15,141 nucleotides of DNA, taken from Gammaproteobacteria bacterium. Its GTDB lineage: Bacteria; Pseudomonadota; Gammaproteobacteria; JAJDOJ01. Numbering within the stretch: position 1 is the stretch's first letter; the number at the start of each line of letters is the position of its first letter. Positions 1 to 6,627 of the stretch are shown here, piece by piece. Position numbers and translations under genes: made by a program. The stretch lies in NCBI GenBank assembly GCA_027030565.1, contig JALVEU010000070.1, positions 1-15,141 of the forward strand, given 5' to 3'. The notes under the pieces are model-generated. The model did no database searches, had not been told where the DNA came from, and worked only from the letters and a program-made list of their open reading frames with translations.

Positions 1-263
1 AGGATGACCTGGGTGCGTTCCCCGGGCAGCCAGGGATCCACGTTGGGATTGGCGATGCGCAACTCGCGGAACCCCACGTGGTAACGTCGTGCCACTTCCA
101 GCAGGGTCTCCTCCTGGCGTGTGGCTACGTGCTGCAGCTCACCCACCACGGCCTCGCCGGGGGGTGGCAACAGGAATTCCCGCGCCGTGACGGTGGCCGA
201 TACGGACAGCAACCCGACCCACAGAAGGAGCCGGAGCACTGTGGGGATGTGATGGAGGTGCAT
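1..263 (-). CDS. LysM-containing L,D-transpeptidase-like protein, N-terminal fragment
   Basis: The reverse strand reads ATG at 263-261 and stays open to the window edge, giving about 87 residues. It starts with a signal peptide: Arg11, then a hydrophobic stretch (LRLLLWVGLLSVSATVTA), with likely cleavage before Arg-Glu. A LysM-like segment follows (EETLLEVARRYHVGFRELR, then ANPNVDPWLPGE). That combination of 'ANP.VDPWLPG' after a short LysM is typical of periplasmic ErfK/YbiS/YcfS-type L,D-transpeptidases, which crosslink peptidoglycan or attach lipoprotein. The catalytic YkuD domain with its Cys lies outside the window, so the enzyme assignment is inference from the N-terminus; another LysM protein is possible. 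The start lies only 17 bp from the divergent ogt start, with a weak ribosome site. Confidence 0.72.
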   Translation of the reverse strand, partial: MHLHHIPTVLRLLLWVGLLSVSATVTAREFLLPPPGEAVVGELQHVATRQEETLLEVARRYHVGFRELRIANPNVDPWLPGERTQVI

Positions 264-280
264 GATGATTCGTACGGAAG

Positions 281-835
281 ATGACTGAGGCACTGGACTG
301 GCACCACGTGGAGCAGTGGGCTCGCGCGGGGTGGCGGGTCGTCGTCCATGAGGCCGCCGATCCGGCGCGCGGAGGGCTCCATTATGCCTGTATACAGACC
401 CCCGCGGGCCCGCTGTGGTTCGCGTGGCAGGATCGGCTCCTGTGTTTTGCTGGATTTGCCGCCGGCGCCGACGAGTTTCTGGAGGCCCGCGATCTCGCCA
501 AGGATGCCCTCGCGCAGCGGGCGCACGTGGTGCCCGCGGACCTGGTGCCCCCCCGCGGTGCGGTTCACGTGGCCCTGCAGGGCACGGCGTTTCAGTGCCG
601 GACCTGGCGGGCACTGCTGGCGATCCCTGCAGGGCAGACCGTCAGCTATGGGCAGCTGGCCGCCCGAATGAACCGTCCGCGCGCCGCGCGGGCGGTAGGT
701 ACGGCGGTGGGCCGCAACCCCGTCGCGCTGTTCGTGCCCTGTCACCGCGTGGTGGGCGCCCGTGATGCCGGGGGTTATCGCTGGGGTCTGGGAGTCAAGC
801 GTGCCTTGCTGGAGTGGGAACGGGGCTTCGCGTGA
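281..835 (+). CDS. ogt: Methylated-DNA--[protein]-cysteine S-methyltransferase
   Basis: This suicide repair protein transfers alkyl groups from O6-alkylguanine or O4-alkylthymine in DNA to its own cysteine. The 184-residue protein has the variable N-terminal domain (about 35-90, YACIQTPAGPLWFAW), then the DNA-binding domain starting at GTAFQCRTWRALLAIP (101-116) with SYGQLAARM. Next come the arginine-finger segment ARAVG and the hinge RNP (145-147), and the active site PCHRVV at 153-158 with acceptor Cys154. GGYRWGLGVKRALLEWE closes the family pattern. Length is normal for Ogt. The ATG at 281 has GGAAG directly abutting it, which is poor spacing; GTG at 308 is an in-frame alternative. Its stop overlaps the GTG of the next gene by 4 bp, so the two are probably co-translated. 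The divergent gene begins 17 bp upstream. Confidence 0.93.
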   Translation: MTEALDWHHVEQWARAGWRVVVHEAADPARGGLHYACIQTPAGPLWFAWQDRLLCFAGFAAGADEFLEARDLAKDALAQRAHVVPADLVPPRGAVHVALQGTAFQCRTWRALLAIPAGQTVSYGQLAARMNRPRAARAVGTAVGRNPVALFVPCHRVVGARDAGGYRWGLGVKRALLEWERGFA

Positions 836-1335
836 ACGCAACGCCGGCACCCAGAATCGTCAGCGGAGGACAGACCGGGGTGGACCGCGGGGCGCTGGAT
901 GCCGCCCTGGCTGCAGGCGTCCCGGCCGGGGGTTGGTGCCCCAAGGGTCGTCGGGCCGAGGACGGCAGGATCCCGCTGCGCTATCCCCTGCGTGAGATGC
1001 CCACCGCAGACTATGCGGCGCGTACCCTGCAAAACGTCCTCGACAGCGACGGAACCGTGATCCTCCACTTCGGTGCACTGCGAGGCGGCACGGCCCTCAC
1101 GGCCCGCTACTGCCGGGAGCATGGCAAGCCATGCCTGCTGATCGATGGTCAGCGGGCGTCGCCCGCCCAGGCCGGAGCCCGTATGGCGGAGTTCGTACGC
1201 CGGCATCGGATCCATACCCTCAATGTCGCGGGTCCCCGGGCGAGCAACGCACCCCAGGCCCAGGACTACGCCAGGGCCGCAGTCCGGGAGATGCTGCGCC
1301 GTTTGTCCCCGCAGCCGGAAGGCGCCATGGACTGA
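832..1335 (+). CDS. SLOG/YpsA-type putative molybdenum carrier protein
   Basis: The 167-residue protein opens with IVSGGQTGVDRGALDAAL (9-26), followed by GGWCPKGRRAEDG (33-45), GGTALT (85-90) and NVAGPRAS (131-138). This is the glycine-rich Rossmann-like pattern of the family called 'putative molybdenum carrier' (Pfam PF12694), a member of the SLOG nucleotide-binding superfamily. The biochemical role is not established. SLOG proteins bind nucleotides or their derivatives, and the molybdenum label comes from a structural homologue. I chose GTG at 832 because it overlaps the ogt stop as GTGA and has GGGG about 6 nt upstream. GTG at 814 would add six residues inside ogt. It is cytoplasmic, with no signal or membrane segment. 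Pairing with ogt suggests a nucleotide or DNA-damage context, which is inference. Confidence 0.83.
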   Translation: MNATPAPRIVSGGQTGVDRGALDAALAAGVPAGGWCPKGRRAEDGRIPLRYPLREMPTADYAARTLQNVLDSDGTVILHFGALRGGTALTARYCREHGKPCLLIDGQRASPAQAGARMAEFVRRHRIHTLNVAGPRASNAPQAQDYARAAVREMLRRLSPQPEGAMD

Positions 1336-1404
1336 GCCTGCGGCTCGCTTGCGAGGAACGCCTCTTGGGCCCGCGAATCTAAAGATCGTGGGCGGCGTCT
1401 TCAG

Positions 1405-1430
1405 CCGTCTGAGTCCATTCGGTCTGACGG
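1405..1430 (+). other. Imperfect leader hairpin upstream of membrane protein gene
   Basis: CCGTCTGA at 1405-1412 can pair with TCTGACGG at 1423-1430 (seven pairs and one T-T mismatch) around a 10-nt loop. It lies 30 nt upstream of the start at 1461. A GC hairpin GAGCC-TGC-GGCTC at 1334-1346 overlaps the preceding stop codon but has no T-tract. Neither is convincing as a terminator; they may be chance in GC-rich DNA. Confidence 0.25.
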
Positions 1431-1460
1431 AACGGGGCACAGGCTCCAAAGGAGGCGAGG

Positions 1461-1958
1461 ATGCTCAACCGCAGACTGTTCTTTCTGTTTCCCGACGTGG
1501 AGCACGCCCGGACGGCCATCCGCGAGCTGGAGGCCAGTGGCGTGGGCCGTGCGTCGATCCACGCCGTGGCCGCCGATCCGGCGCGCATCGCAGATCTCCC
1601 CGACCCCCGCACCCCCGAGCGCGCCGACGCGCAATGGCGTCTGGAGCACCGGCTCTGGCGCCTGAATCTGGGGGTGTTCTTTGCGGCGCTGGCGGGACTG
1701 GCGTTCGCGCTCTGGCTGGAGATCGCCTGGGCGGCCATGCTGGCCCTGGTGCTCATGTTGGTCACGTTCGGCGCCGGGGCCTGGTTCGCGCTGCGGGTCC
1801 CCGACGCCCATCTGGACGAGTTCCGCGAGGCGTTGGCCCATGGCGAGATCCTGCTGCTAGTCGATGTGCCACCGGCCCGAGTGCGCGCCATCGAGGCCCT
1901 GGTGCACCGGTACCATCCCGAGGCCGCCGAGGCCGGGGTGGGCTGGAGCACCGGCTGA
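1461..1958 (+). CDS. Two-helix inner-membrane protein of unknown function
   Basis: The 165-residue protein has a soluble N-terminal part (RRLFFLFPDVEHARTAIREL, then ASIHAVAA), reading like a beta-alpha-beta unit. Two adjacent transmembrane helices follow at about 68-86 and 88-112, joined by a very short turn. A second soluble segment follows (about 117-155: EFREALAHGEILLLVDVP and VRAIEALVHRYHPEA). This hairpin architecture with matching alpha/beta ends recalls the general-stress-protein (YflT/DUF1269-like) membrane proteins, but I cannot assign it firmly. The start is clear: AGGAGG at 1450-1455 with 5-nt spacing. A perfect 6-bp GC hairpin (GCCGGG/CCCGGC, 1988-2005) lies 30 bp after the stop. 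Confidence 0.78.
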   Translation: MLNRRLFFLFPDVEHARTAIRELEASGVGRASIHAVAADPARIADLPDPRTPERADAQWRLEHRLWRLNLGVFFAALAGLAFALWLEIAWAAMLALVLMLVTFGAGAWFALRVPDAHLDEFREALAHGEILLLVDVPPARVRAIEALVHRYHPEAAEAGVGWSTG

Positions 1959-1987
1959 GCCGAGGGTGGGCGGTCGGTCCCATGTGG

Positions 1988-2005
1988 GCCGGGCGCTCAC
2001 CCGGC
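1988..2005 (+). terminator. GC hairpin, possible weak terminator
   Basis: GCCGGG (1988-1993) and CCCGGC (2000-2005) form a perfect 6-bp stem with loop CGCTCA, about 30 bp after the stop at 1958. There is no T-run downstream, so intrinsic termination is doubtful. Confidence 0.28.
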
Positions 2006-2024
2006 ACGCGATAAAGGGGGATGT

Positions 2025-2071
2025 TTGATCGCAAGCATGGTTTGCTAATATCTGCATCAAATATGATGATA
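2025..2071 (+). promoter_or_regulatory. AT-rich promoter region
   Basis: This is an AT-rich patch in an otherwise GC-rich window, between the genes ending at 1958 and starting at 2182. Candidate -35/-10 elements are TTGATC (2025-2030) with TAATAT (2046-2051) at a short 15-nt spacing, and TATGAT (2062-2067) without a good -35. Composition and position support a promoter for the gene at 2182; the exact hexamers are uncertain. Confidence 0.38.
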
Positions 2072-2181
2072 CGTGTTTCCACAGATCGCCCCATGCCCTG
2101 GACGCGCAAGCTCCGCCAAGGCGGCCTGCCGGCACAGCCGCGGTGCGCTGTCGCAGGGTACGGGTCGGAGGACGGTTTTAC

Positions 2182-2721
2182 ATGGCACAGACACCAGGCG
2201 AGCCCGGGCTTCCCCCGCAGCGCGGCATTGCACCCAGAGCGGGGACCGGAGCATCCAGCGGGGGCCCCTCCAGCGAGGTCCTCGCCATGGAGCGCTTCGC
2301 CGAGTGCTTCGAGCGCAGCGCCCGGCGCTGGGAGATCGTCGTTTATCCCGCCATGTTCGCCTTCGTGCTGCTGGCCGGTTACGGCTTCTATCTCATCTAC
2401 AGCCTGACCACCGACATCCACATCATGGCGCAGCGGTTCGACCCGCAGATGGGGGCGAACATGCACGAGATGGCCCAGAGCATCAGCGAGCTGTCGAGCT
2501 CCATCGACAACATGGCCAAGGACATGCGGACCATGACCGTGGCCATGGAGGAAATGAACGTCAAGATGGACGATCTGAGGCCCATGCGCGAACACATCGC
2601 CGCCATGGATGCGAGCATGCGCGCCATGACCGTGGCCATGGACCAGATGCGCGTAGTGGCCGGCAGCGTCGGCTATCAGATCGGGCGGCCCATGTCCATG
2701 TTCAACAGCTTCCTCCCATAG
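2182..2721 (+). CDS. Membrane-anchored methionine-rich coiled-coil protein
   Basis: The 179-residue protein has a low-complexity start (1-35), then MERFAECFERSARRWEIVVYP (36-56) leading into one transmembrane helix (about 52-74). A long helical tail follows, with 18 methionines between residues 82 and 173. Met111, 115, 118, 122, 125, 129 and Met142, 146, 149, 153, 156 alternate 4,3,4,3, so Met fills both core positions of a heptad coiled coil. The segment MTVAM.xM occurs twice. It ends GRPMSMFNSFLP. I recall similar proteins in proteobacteria, sometimes misnamed as translation initiation factor; the function is unknown. Met-rich surfaces can bind Cu(I) or be oxidised, but that is speculation. 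The start at 2182 has GGAGG 10 nt upstream; ATG 2287 with GAGG is a credible alternative matching the conserved MERF start. Confidence 0.75.
   Translation: MAQTPGEPGLPPQRGIAPRAGTGASSGGPSSEVLAMERFAECFERSARRWEIVVYPAMFAFVLLAGYGFYLIYSLTTDIHIMAQRFDPQMGANMHEMAQSISELSSSIDNMAKDMRTMTVAMEEMNVKMDDLRPMREHIAAMDASMRAMTVAMDQMRVVAGSVGYQIGRPMSMFNSFLP
2531..2642 (+). repeat. 19-bp direct repeat inside the Met-rich gene
   Basis: CCATGACCGTGGCCATGGA occurs at 2531-2549 and again, perfectly, at 2624-2642. The copies are 93 bp (31 codons) apart and in frame, encoding TMTVAME and AMTVAMD. This suggests internal duplication of a coiled-coil unit. Confidence 0.85.
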
Positions 2722-2745
2722 GCGCCGGGCGATTGCTGCTGGGGC

Positions 2746-3270
2746 TCAGCGCGGATCCGGGAACGAGTCGGAATCCGGAAGCTCCTTTTCCATCGCCTGA
2801 AGGCCCGCCCGGGCGCACGCCTCGTCCAGGTGGGCCCCCGGCGCGCCGCCCACGCCGATGCCGCCCACCACAGTCTTGCCGATGCGGATGGGCAGCCCGC
2901 CCCCCAGGATCAAGATCCGCTCGTTCATGTCCTGCAGGCCCTGGACCTGGGGCTTGTGGGCGATGAGCTCGGCGAGCTCCTGGGTGGGAACCTTGAGGCT
3001 GGCGGCGGTGTAGGCCTTGCGTGTGCTGCTGTCCACCGTATGGGGGCCGGCGCCGTCGGCGCGCGCCAGCGCCCGCAGCACCCCTTCGCGGCTGACCACC
3101 GCCGCGCTGACCGCATAGCCCTCTTCCTGGCAGTGCACCACGGCTGCATACACCGCGCGCAGCGCCGCCTCCAGATGCAGCGCCGGGGTGTCCTTGCCGG
3201 GCTCTTCGGCGCTCAGGTTGCCCAGCGGGATCATCACCGCCAGGGCCGCGATTATGGCTTTGCTTTTCAT
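2746..3270 (-). CDS. Exported HbpS/GlcG-family haem-binding-like protein
   Basis: The 174-residue protein starts with a signal peptide (MKSKAIIAALAVMIPLGNLSA, likely cleaved before EEP). A single PF03928-type (GlcG/HbpS) domain follows: a long first helix (LHLEAALRAVYAAVVHCQEEGYAVSAAVV), then the central RKAYTAASLKVPTQELAELI and ILGGGLPIR. The family hallmark GGIGVGGAPGAHLDEACARAGLQAM comes near the C-terminus. Members bind haem or small cofactors; Streptomyces HbpS is an extracellular haem-degrading redox partner of a sensor kinase. Here it would be periplasmic. The start at 3270 has AGGGAGG with 7-nt spacing and overlaps the upstream channel gene's TGA as ATGA, so the two are co-translated. 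A much longer open frame continues upstream antisense-like, but the signal peptide and ribosome site fix the start. Confidence 0.88.
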   Translation of the reverse strand: MKSKAIIAALAVMIPLGNLSAEEPGKDTPALHLEAALRAVYAAVVHCQEEGYAVSAAVVSREGVLRALARADGAGPHTVDSSTRKAYTAASLKVPTQELAELIAHKPQVQGLQDMNERILILGGGLPIRIGKTVVGGIGVGGAPGAHLDEACARAGLQAMEKELPDSDSFPDPR

Positions 3271-3977
3271 TGCGTTTCCTCCCTTCGGGATGTGGAGGGC
3301 CGCCGCACACCTGTGGCGAGTGGCATGCCCACCAGCCGCGCGATGAACACGGCGATGAACATCTGGCCCACCAGGGTCTCCACGACCACGAGGGAACGGA
3401 CCGCCGGCGAAGCGGGCGTGATGTCCCCGTAGCCCAGGGTGGTGAGCGTGATGAAGCTGAAGTAGGTCAATTGTCCCACCAGGGCGGAATGGCCTGGATG
3501 GTCGAGCGGGGGCATCCGTAGCGAGCCGGGCGCGAGGGTCTCGGCGAGGGCATACAGCTGTGCCCACAGCAGTCCGAGGAGCAGGTACACGCAGATGCCC
3601 CCGTAGACCAGGTCCCGTGTGGCCTCGCCTTGGCGCAGGATGAACACCAGCAGGGCAGCGGCCACGGCGCCCAGGAACAGGGCTGCGCAGAGACTCGCCA
3701 GGACCTCGAGGCCCTCCCCGGGCCGGACCAGCGCCCCCCACCACGCGGCCAGTGCGGGGCCGAACAGGGCCAGGGCCACCACGCGCCAGCCCCGCTGGCG
3801 ATACAGCGAGAACACGCCCGCCAGCAACACCAGCGAAAAGAGCAGGCTCACCAGGAGTGCACCCGGCCGGGACCCCGCAAACCCCGCCGCCAGAATGAGA
3901 CCCAGCAAGGTTGCGAGCAGGGAGGCGAAGCTGAACCACCTGCGGCGGAAGAAGTGCACGGCTTGCCGGTGACGCAT
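3267..3977 (-). CDS. Potassium-channel-like membrane protein (Ion_trans_2)
   Basis: The 236-residue protein has hydrophobic segments at about 15-36, 38-59, 64-83, 88-114, 122-146 and 192-218. A pore loop lies between the last two, with the filter TTLGYGD at 179-185 (ITLTTLGYGDITP). GYGD is the K+ selectivity signature of PF07885 channels. The first four helices carry no regular Arg series, so there is no obvious voltage sensor; no RCK or cyclic-nucleotide domain follows. The start at 3977 was chosen because it precedes the basic cytoplasmic head MRHRQAVHFFRRRW. The frame stays open further upstream to 4214, but that part looks non-coding and the ribosome site is weak. Its stop overlaps the HbpS-family start by 4 bp. 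Confidence 0.87.
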   Translation of the reverse strand: MRHRQAVHFFRRRWFSFASLLATLLGLILAAGFAGSRPGALLVSLLFSLVLLAGVFSLYRQRGWRVVALALFGPALAAWWGALVRPGEGLEVLASLCAALFLGAVAAALLVFILRQGEATRDLVYGGICVYLLLGLLWAQLYALAETLAPGSLRMPPLDHPGHSALVGQLTYFSFITLTTLGYGDITPASPAVRSLVVVETLVGQMFIAVFIARLVGMPLATGVRRPSTSRREETQ

Positions 3978-4155
3978 CGGTGGTCGGGTGGGCCTCGGTC
4001 TGCGTATTGAATCACGGCCTGCAGGTGAAAGACACGCCCGTGGGGCTCGGTTCACCGGTAGGCTCAGGGCAGGGACCGCCATTGGACGCAGGCAGCCCAT
4101 CCCCTCTTCGGCCCTTTCGTACGGCCCCCGGAAAAAGGATGTTTGCGAGGGTTCG

Positions 4156-4161
4156 TATACT
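4156..4161 (+). promoter_or_regulatory. Candidate -10 element for the phospholipid cassette
   Basis: TATACT at 4156-4161 lies in the 229-bp divergent region 3978-4206, about 46 nt before the start at 4207. No good -35 hexamer is seen at 16-18 nt upstream. The rest of this divergent region shows no other clear element. Confidence 0.33.
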
Positions 4162-4206
4162 GGCAGCCGTGCATGCCTCGGACATGAGACCCAAAGACGG
4201 CGAGAC

Positions 4207-4815
4207 ATGGCCACCCTCTATGATCTTAAACCGCGTTTTCAGGCGCTGCTGCGCCCTTTGGTGCGCAGGCTGGCTGCCTTGGGGGTCACTGCGAACCAAG
4301 TGACGGTACTCACCTTGGTGCTTTCACTCTCTTGTGGCCTGCTGTTGGCGTGGCAGGCCGAGCGCTTATTGTGGTGGCTGGTCCTGCCGCCGTTTCTGCT
4401 GTTGCGCATGGCGCTCAATGCCATGGACGGCATGCTTGCTCGCGAGCATGGCATGGCGGGCCCCCTTGGGGCGATGCTGAACGAGCTCGGCGACGTAGTG
4501 GCCGATGCCGCATTGTACCTGCCGCTTGCCTTGGTTCCCGGCGTCTCCGCCACTGCAGTGGTGCTGGCGGTCCTGGGGGCGGTGCTCACGGAGATGGCCG
4601 GCGTAGTGGCGGTGCAGATTGGGGCTTCGCGTCGCTACGACGGCCCCATGGGCAAGTCCGACCGGGCCTTCGCCTTGGGCCTGGCTGCGACACTGCTCGC
4701 TTCGGATGCCGTACCAAGGGTATGGATCTCAGGGCTCCTCTGGTTGGTCGTGGTGCTTGCCGGTGTCACTGCCTTCAATCGCGCCAGGCGGGCCTTGCGG
4801 GAGATCGGAGCGTGA
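4207..4815 (+). CDS. ynbA: YnbA-like CDP-alcohol phosphatidyltransferase
   Basis: The 202-residue integral membrane protein has a start (MATLYDLKPRFQALLRP, then GVTANQVT) and active-site region typical of this family. CDP-alcohol phosphatidyltransferases exchange CMP of CDP-diacylglycerol for an alcohol. The motif D1xxD2GxxAR..GxxxD3xxxD4 is present as N71-A-M-D74-G75-M-L-A-R79 and G88-A-M-L-N92-E-L-G-D96. Both D1 and D3 positions are therefore Asn. From memory, E. coli YnbA shares this pattern, which with the neighbouring YnbB-like gene supports the name. The alcohol substrate is unknown. The start at 4207 gives a standard family N-terminus; the upstream frame is open but non-coding in character. 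The ribosome site (GGCGAG) is weak. Its stop overlaps the next GTG start (GTGA). Confidence 0.88.
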   Translation: MATLYDLKPRFQALLRPLVRRLAALGVTANQVTVLTLVLSLSCGLLLAWQAERLLWWLVLPPFLLLRMALNAMDGMLAREHGMAGPLGAMLNELGDVVADAALYLPLALVPGVSATAVVLAVLGAVLTEMAGVVAVQIGASRRYDGPMGKSDRAFALGLAATLLASDAVPRVWISGLLWLVVVLAGVTAFNRARRALREIGA

Positions 4816-5756
4816 GCCTGGAACAGGCCACTGCACCGGTGCTCGTTACCCTGGGCGTGGTGCTCGCGGCGCTGCTCGGGGCCCGGTTGTGGCTGTGGCT
4901 GCGCGAGGGCCAGCTACCCGAAAGCATCCGTCGGGAACTGGCGCAGCGCATCGCATCGTGGTGGGTCATGGTTGGGGTTTTCTCCGTGGCCCTCCTGCTG
5001 TCGCGTACGGCGTTCCTGACGTTTTTCGCGTTCGTGAGCTTTCTAGCACTGAAGGAGTACTTTTCGCTCATTCCTACACGCCGGGCGGACCGGCGGGTCC
5101 TGTTTTGGGCCTATCTGGCCGTTCCGGTGCAGTACTACTGGATCGCCGACGGATGGTACGGGATGTTCATCATCTTCATCCCGGTCTATCTGTTTTTGTT
5201 CCTGCCTTTCCGCATGGTGCTCACCGGCGAGACGCAGAATTTTCTGCGCTCGGTGGGGACACTGCACTGGGGATTGATGACCACGGTGTTCGCCCTCTCC
5301 CACTTGGCTGCGCTGCTCGTGCTGCCCTTGCGCGAGACCTTTCCAGCAGGTCCTGCAGGTCCCGTGTTCTATCTCGTGCTGCTCACTGAACTCAACGACG
5401 TGGCACAGTACGTCTGGGGTCGGCTGCTCGGGCGCCGACGCATCGTCCCCAGCGTGAGCCCCAACAAGACCTGGGAGGGATGGATCGGAGGCGTGTTGAC
5501 GACGGCGGCGTTGGGCGGGGCGCTCGGGCCCTGGCTGACTCCGTTGGGATGGATCGAAGGCCTGTGGGTCGGGTTGGGTGTGGGAGCGGTGGGCTTCGTG
5601 GGCGATGTGGTGATGTCGGCGCTGAAGCGTGACCTGGGCGTGAAGGACACGAGCTCCCTGATCCCCGGACATGGAGGCGTGCTCGATCGGCTCGACAGCC
5701 TCATTTACACTGCCCCGCTCTTCTATCATTTCCTGCGCTATGTCCATGGAGCCTGA
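4812..5756 (+). CDS. ynbB: YnbB-like phosphatidate cytidylyltransferase (CDP-diglyceride synthase)
   Basis: The 314-residue polytopic protein has about eight hydrophobic segments. It carries the full CDS signature near the C-terminus: SALKRDLGVKDTSSLIPGHG (269-288), continuing GVLDRLDS (289-296), plus PNKTWEGWIGG (217-227). The enzyme condenses CTP and phosphatidate to CDP-diacylglycerol, the donor substrate for the transferase encoded just upstream. The length slightly exceeds classical CdsA and fits YnbB. The start is GTG at 4812, overlapping the previous stop by 4 bp; the frame is open far upstream, but this overlaps the previous gene. The next gene begins inside its last codons. Confidence 0.92.
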   Translation: MSLEQATAPVLVTLGVVLAALLGARLWLWLREGQLPESIRRELAQRIASWWVMVGVFSVALLLSRTAFLTFFAFVSFLALKEYFSLIPTRRADRRVLFWAYLAVPVQYYWIADGWYGMFIIFIPVYLFLFLPFRMVLTGETQNFLRSVGTLHWGLMTTVFALSHLAALLVLPLRETFPAGPAGPVFYLVLLTELNDVAQYVWGRLLGRRRIVPSVSPNKTWEGWIGGVLTTAALGGALGPWLTPLGWIEGLWVGLGVGAVGFVGDVVMSALKRDLGVKDTSSLIPGHGGVLDRLDSLIYTAPLFYHFLRYVHGA

Positions 5757-6414
5757 TGCCGCCCGGCGTCCGCCCGCGCGTGCATTGCGCTGGGCGTTTT
5801 TCGTCCTGCTCGTGCGTCCCTTGGTGCTCCTGATCCTGGGCCTCAACGTACGCCACCGCGAGCGCCTGCCCCGGACCGGGCCCGCAGTGTTGGTGGCCAA
5901 TCACAACAGCCATCTCGATACCCTGGTGCTCATGTCCCTGTTCCCTTTGCGCCTGCTCCCGAGGATCCGCCCTGTGGCGGCGCTGGACTATTTCCTGCGT
6001 ACCCGGCCGTTGGCGTGGTTCGCCACGCGCATCATCGGGATCGTGCCCGTGCCCAGGGAGCGGCCGCGCAAGGGCGAGGACCCATTGGCACCCCTGGATG
6101 CCGCATTGATGCAGGGCGAGATCCTCATTCTGTTTCCGGAGGGTACGCGCGGCGAGCCGGAGCGCATGGCGGGTTTTCGCAAAGGCGTGGCGCGGCTCGC
6201 CGAACGGCATCCGCACGTACCCTTCGTGCCGGTGTTCATGCACGGGTTGGGCAAGGCGCTGCCGCGGGGAGAGGCGATCCTAGTGCCGTTTTTCTGCGAT
6301 GTATTCGTGGGCGAGGCGTTGTTTTGGAGCGGCGACCGCCGGGGCTTTATGGCACGGCTGACGGCGGCCATGGATGCCCTGGCTGCCGAAGGCCGGTTCC
6401 CGCCTTGGGAGTGA
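5740..6414 (+). CDS. PlsC-like 1-acyl-sn-glycerol-3-phosphate acyltransferase
   Basis: The 224-residue protein has one N-terminal hydrophobic segment (about 17-36) and the four acyltransferase blocks. Block I is NHNSHLD (54-60, the HX4D motif His55/Asp60); block III is FPEGTRGEPERM (132-143); PFVPVFMHGLG (161-171) forms block IV. It would acylate lysophosphatidate to phosphatidate, the substrate of the upstream CDP-DAG synthase. The three genes thus form a compact phospholipid pathway. Starts at 5740 and 5746 (ATG TCC ATG) are both possible; both overlap the end of the previous gene by 11-17 bp and neither has a strong ribosome site. Which acyl donor it uses cannot be seen. In E. coli a hydrolase (ynbC) follows ynbAB; it is absent here. 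Confidence 0.9.
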   Translation: MSMEPDAARRPPARALRWAFFVLLVRPLVLLILGLNVRHRERLPRTGPAVLVANHNSHLDTLVLMSLFPLRLLPRIRPVAALDYFLRTRPLAWFATRIIGIVPVPRERPRKGEDPLAPLDAALMQGEILILFPEGTRGEPERMAGFRKGVARLAERHPHVPFVPVFMHGLGKALPRGEAILVPFFCDVFVGEALFWSGDRRGFMARLTAAMDALAAEGRFPPWE

Positions 6415-6523
6415 CAGCCCGACAAGCCATCTGTTCGGCCGTTCGGCCCCTTGTGGCTTCGCCATGTTGCCGATTCATCGGAGGGGCGACTTGGATTATT
6501 GGGTCGTGGACGCTTGGCCCCTA

Positions 6524-6543
6524 CGCCCCTCGGGGCAGGGGCG
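6524..6543 (+). other. Hairpin in the leader of the Cas6-like gene
   Basis: In the 213-bp gap 6415-6627, CGCCCC (6524-6529) pairs with GGGGCG (6538-6543). GCGATCGC (6541-6548) is an adjacent 8-bp palindrome. A -10-like TATGAT lies at 6577-6582 without a clear -35. An 8-bp tandem duplication GTTCGGCC occurs in 6440-6457. I see no gene in this gap. Confidence 0.25.
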
Positions 6544-6627
6544 ATCGCCTGCCACGCGTTTTTCCGAGGCCGGCGGTATGATCGAGCCGGGGTGTGGCAC
6601 AACGCCGTGGACGGTGGGATCCCTGCC

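Noticed and set aside
2397..2639. Met-rich minus-strand open frame opposite the Met-rich gene
   Set aside because: Caused by CAT/ATG and CCATGG symmetry of the methionine codons; the + strand has the membrane anchor, ribosome site and family-like ends.
3271..3939. Long upstream extension of the HbpS-family frame on the minus strand
   Set aside because: It lies inside the channel gene in another frame, is Pro/Gly/Arg-rich, and the signal peptide and ribosome site at 3270 fix the real start.
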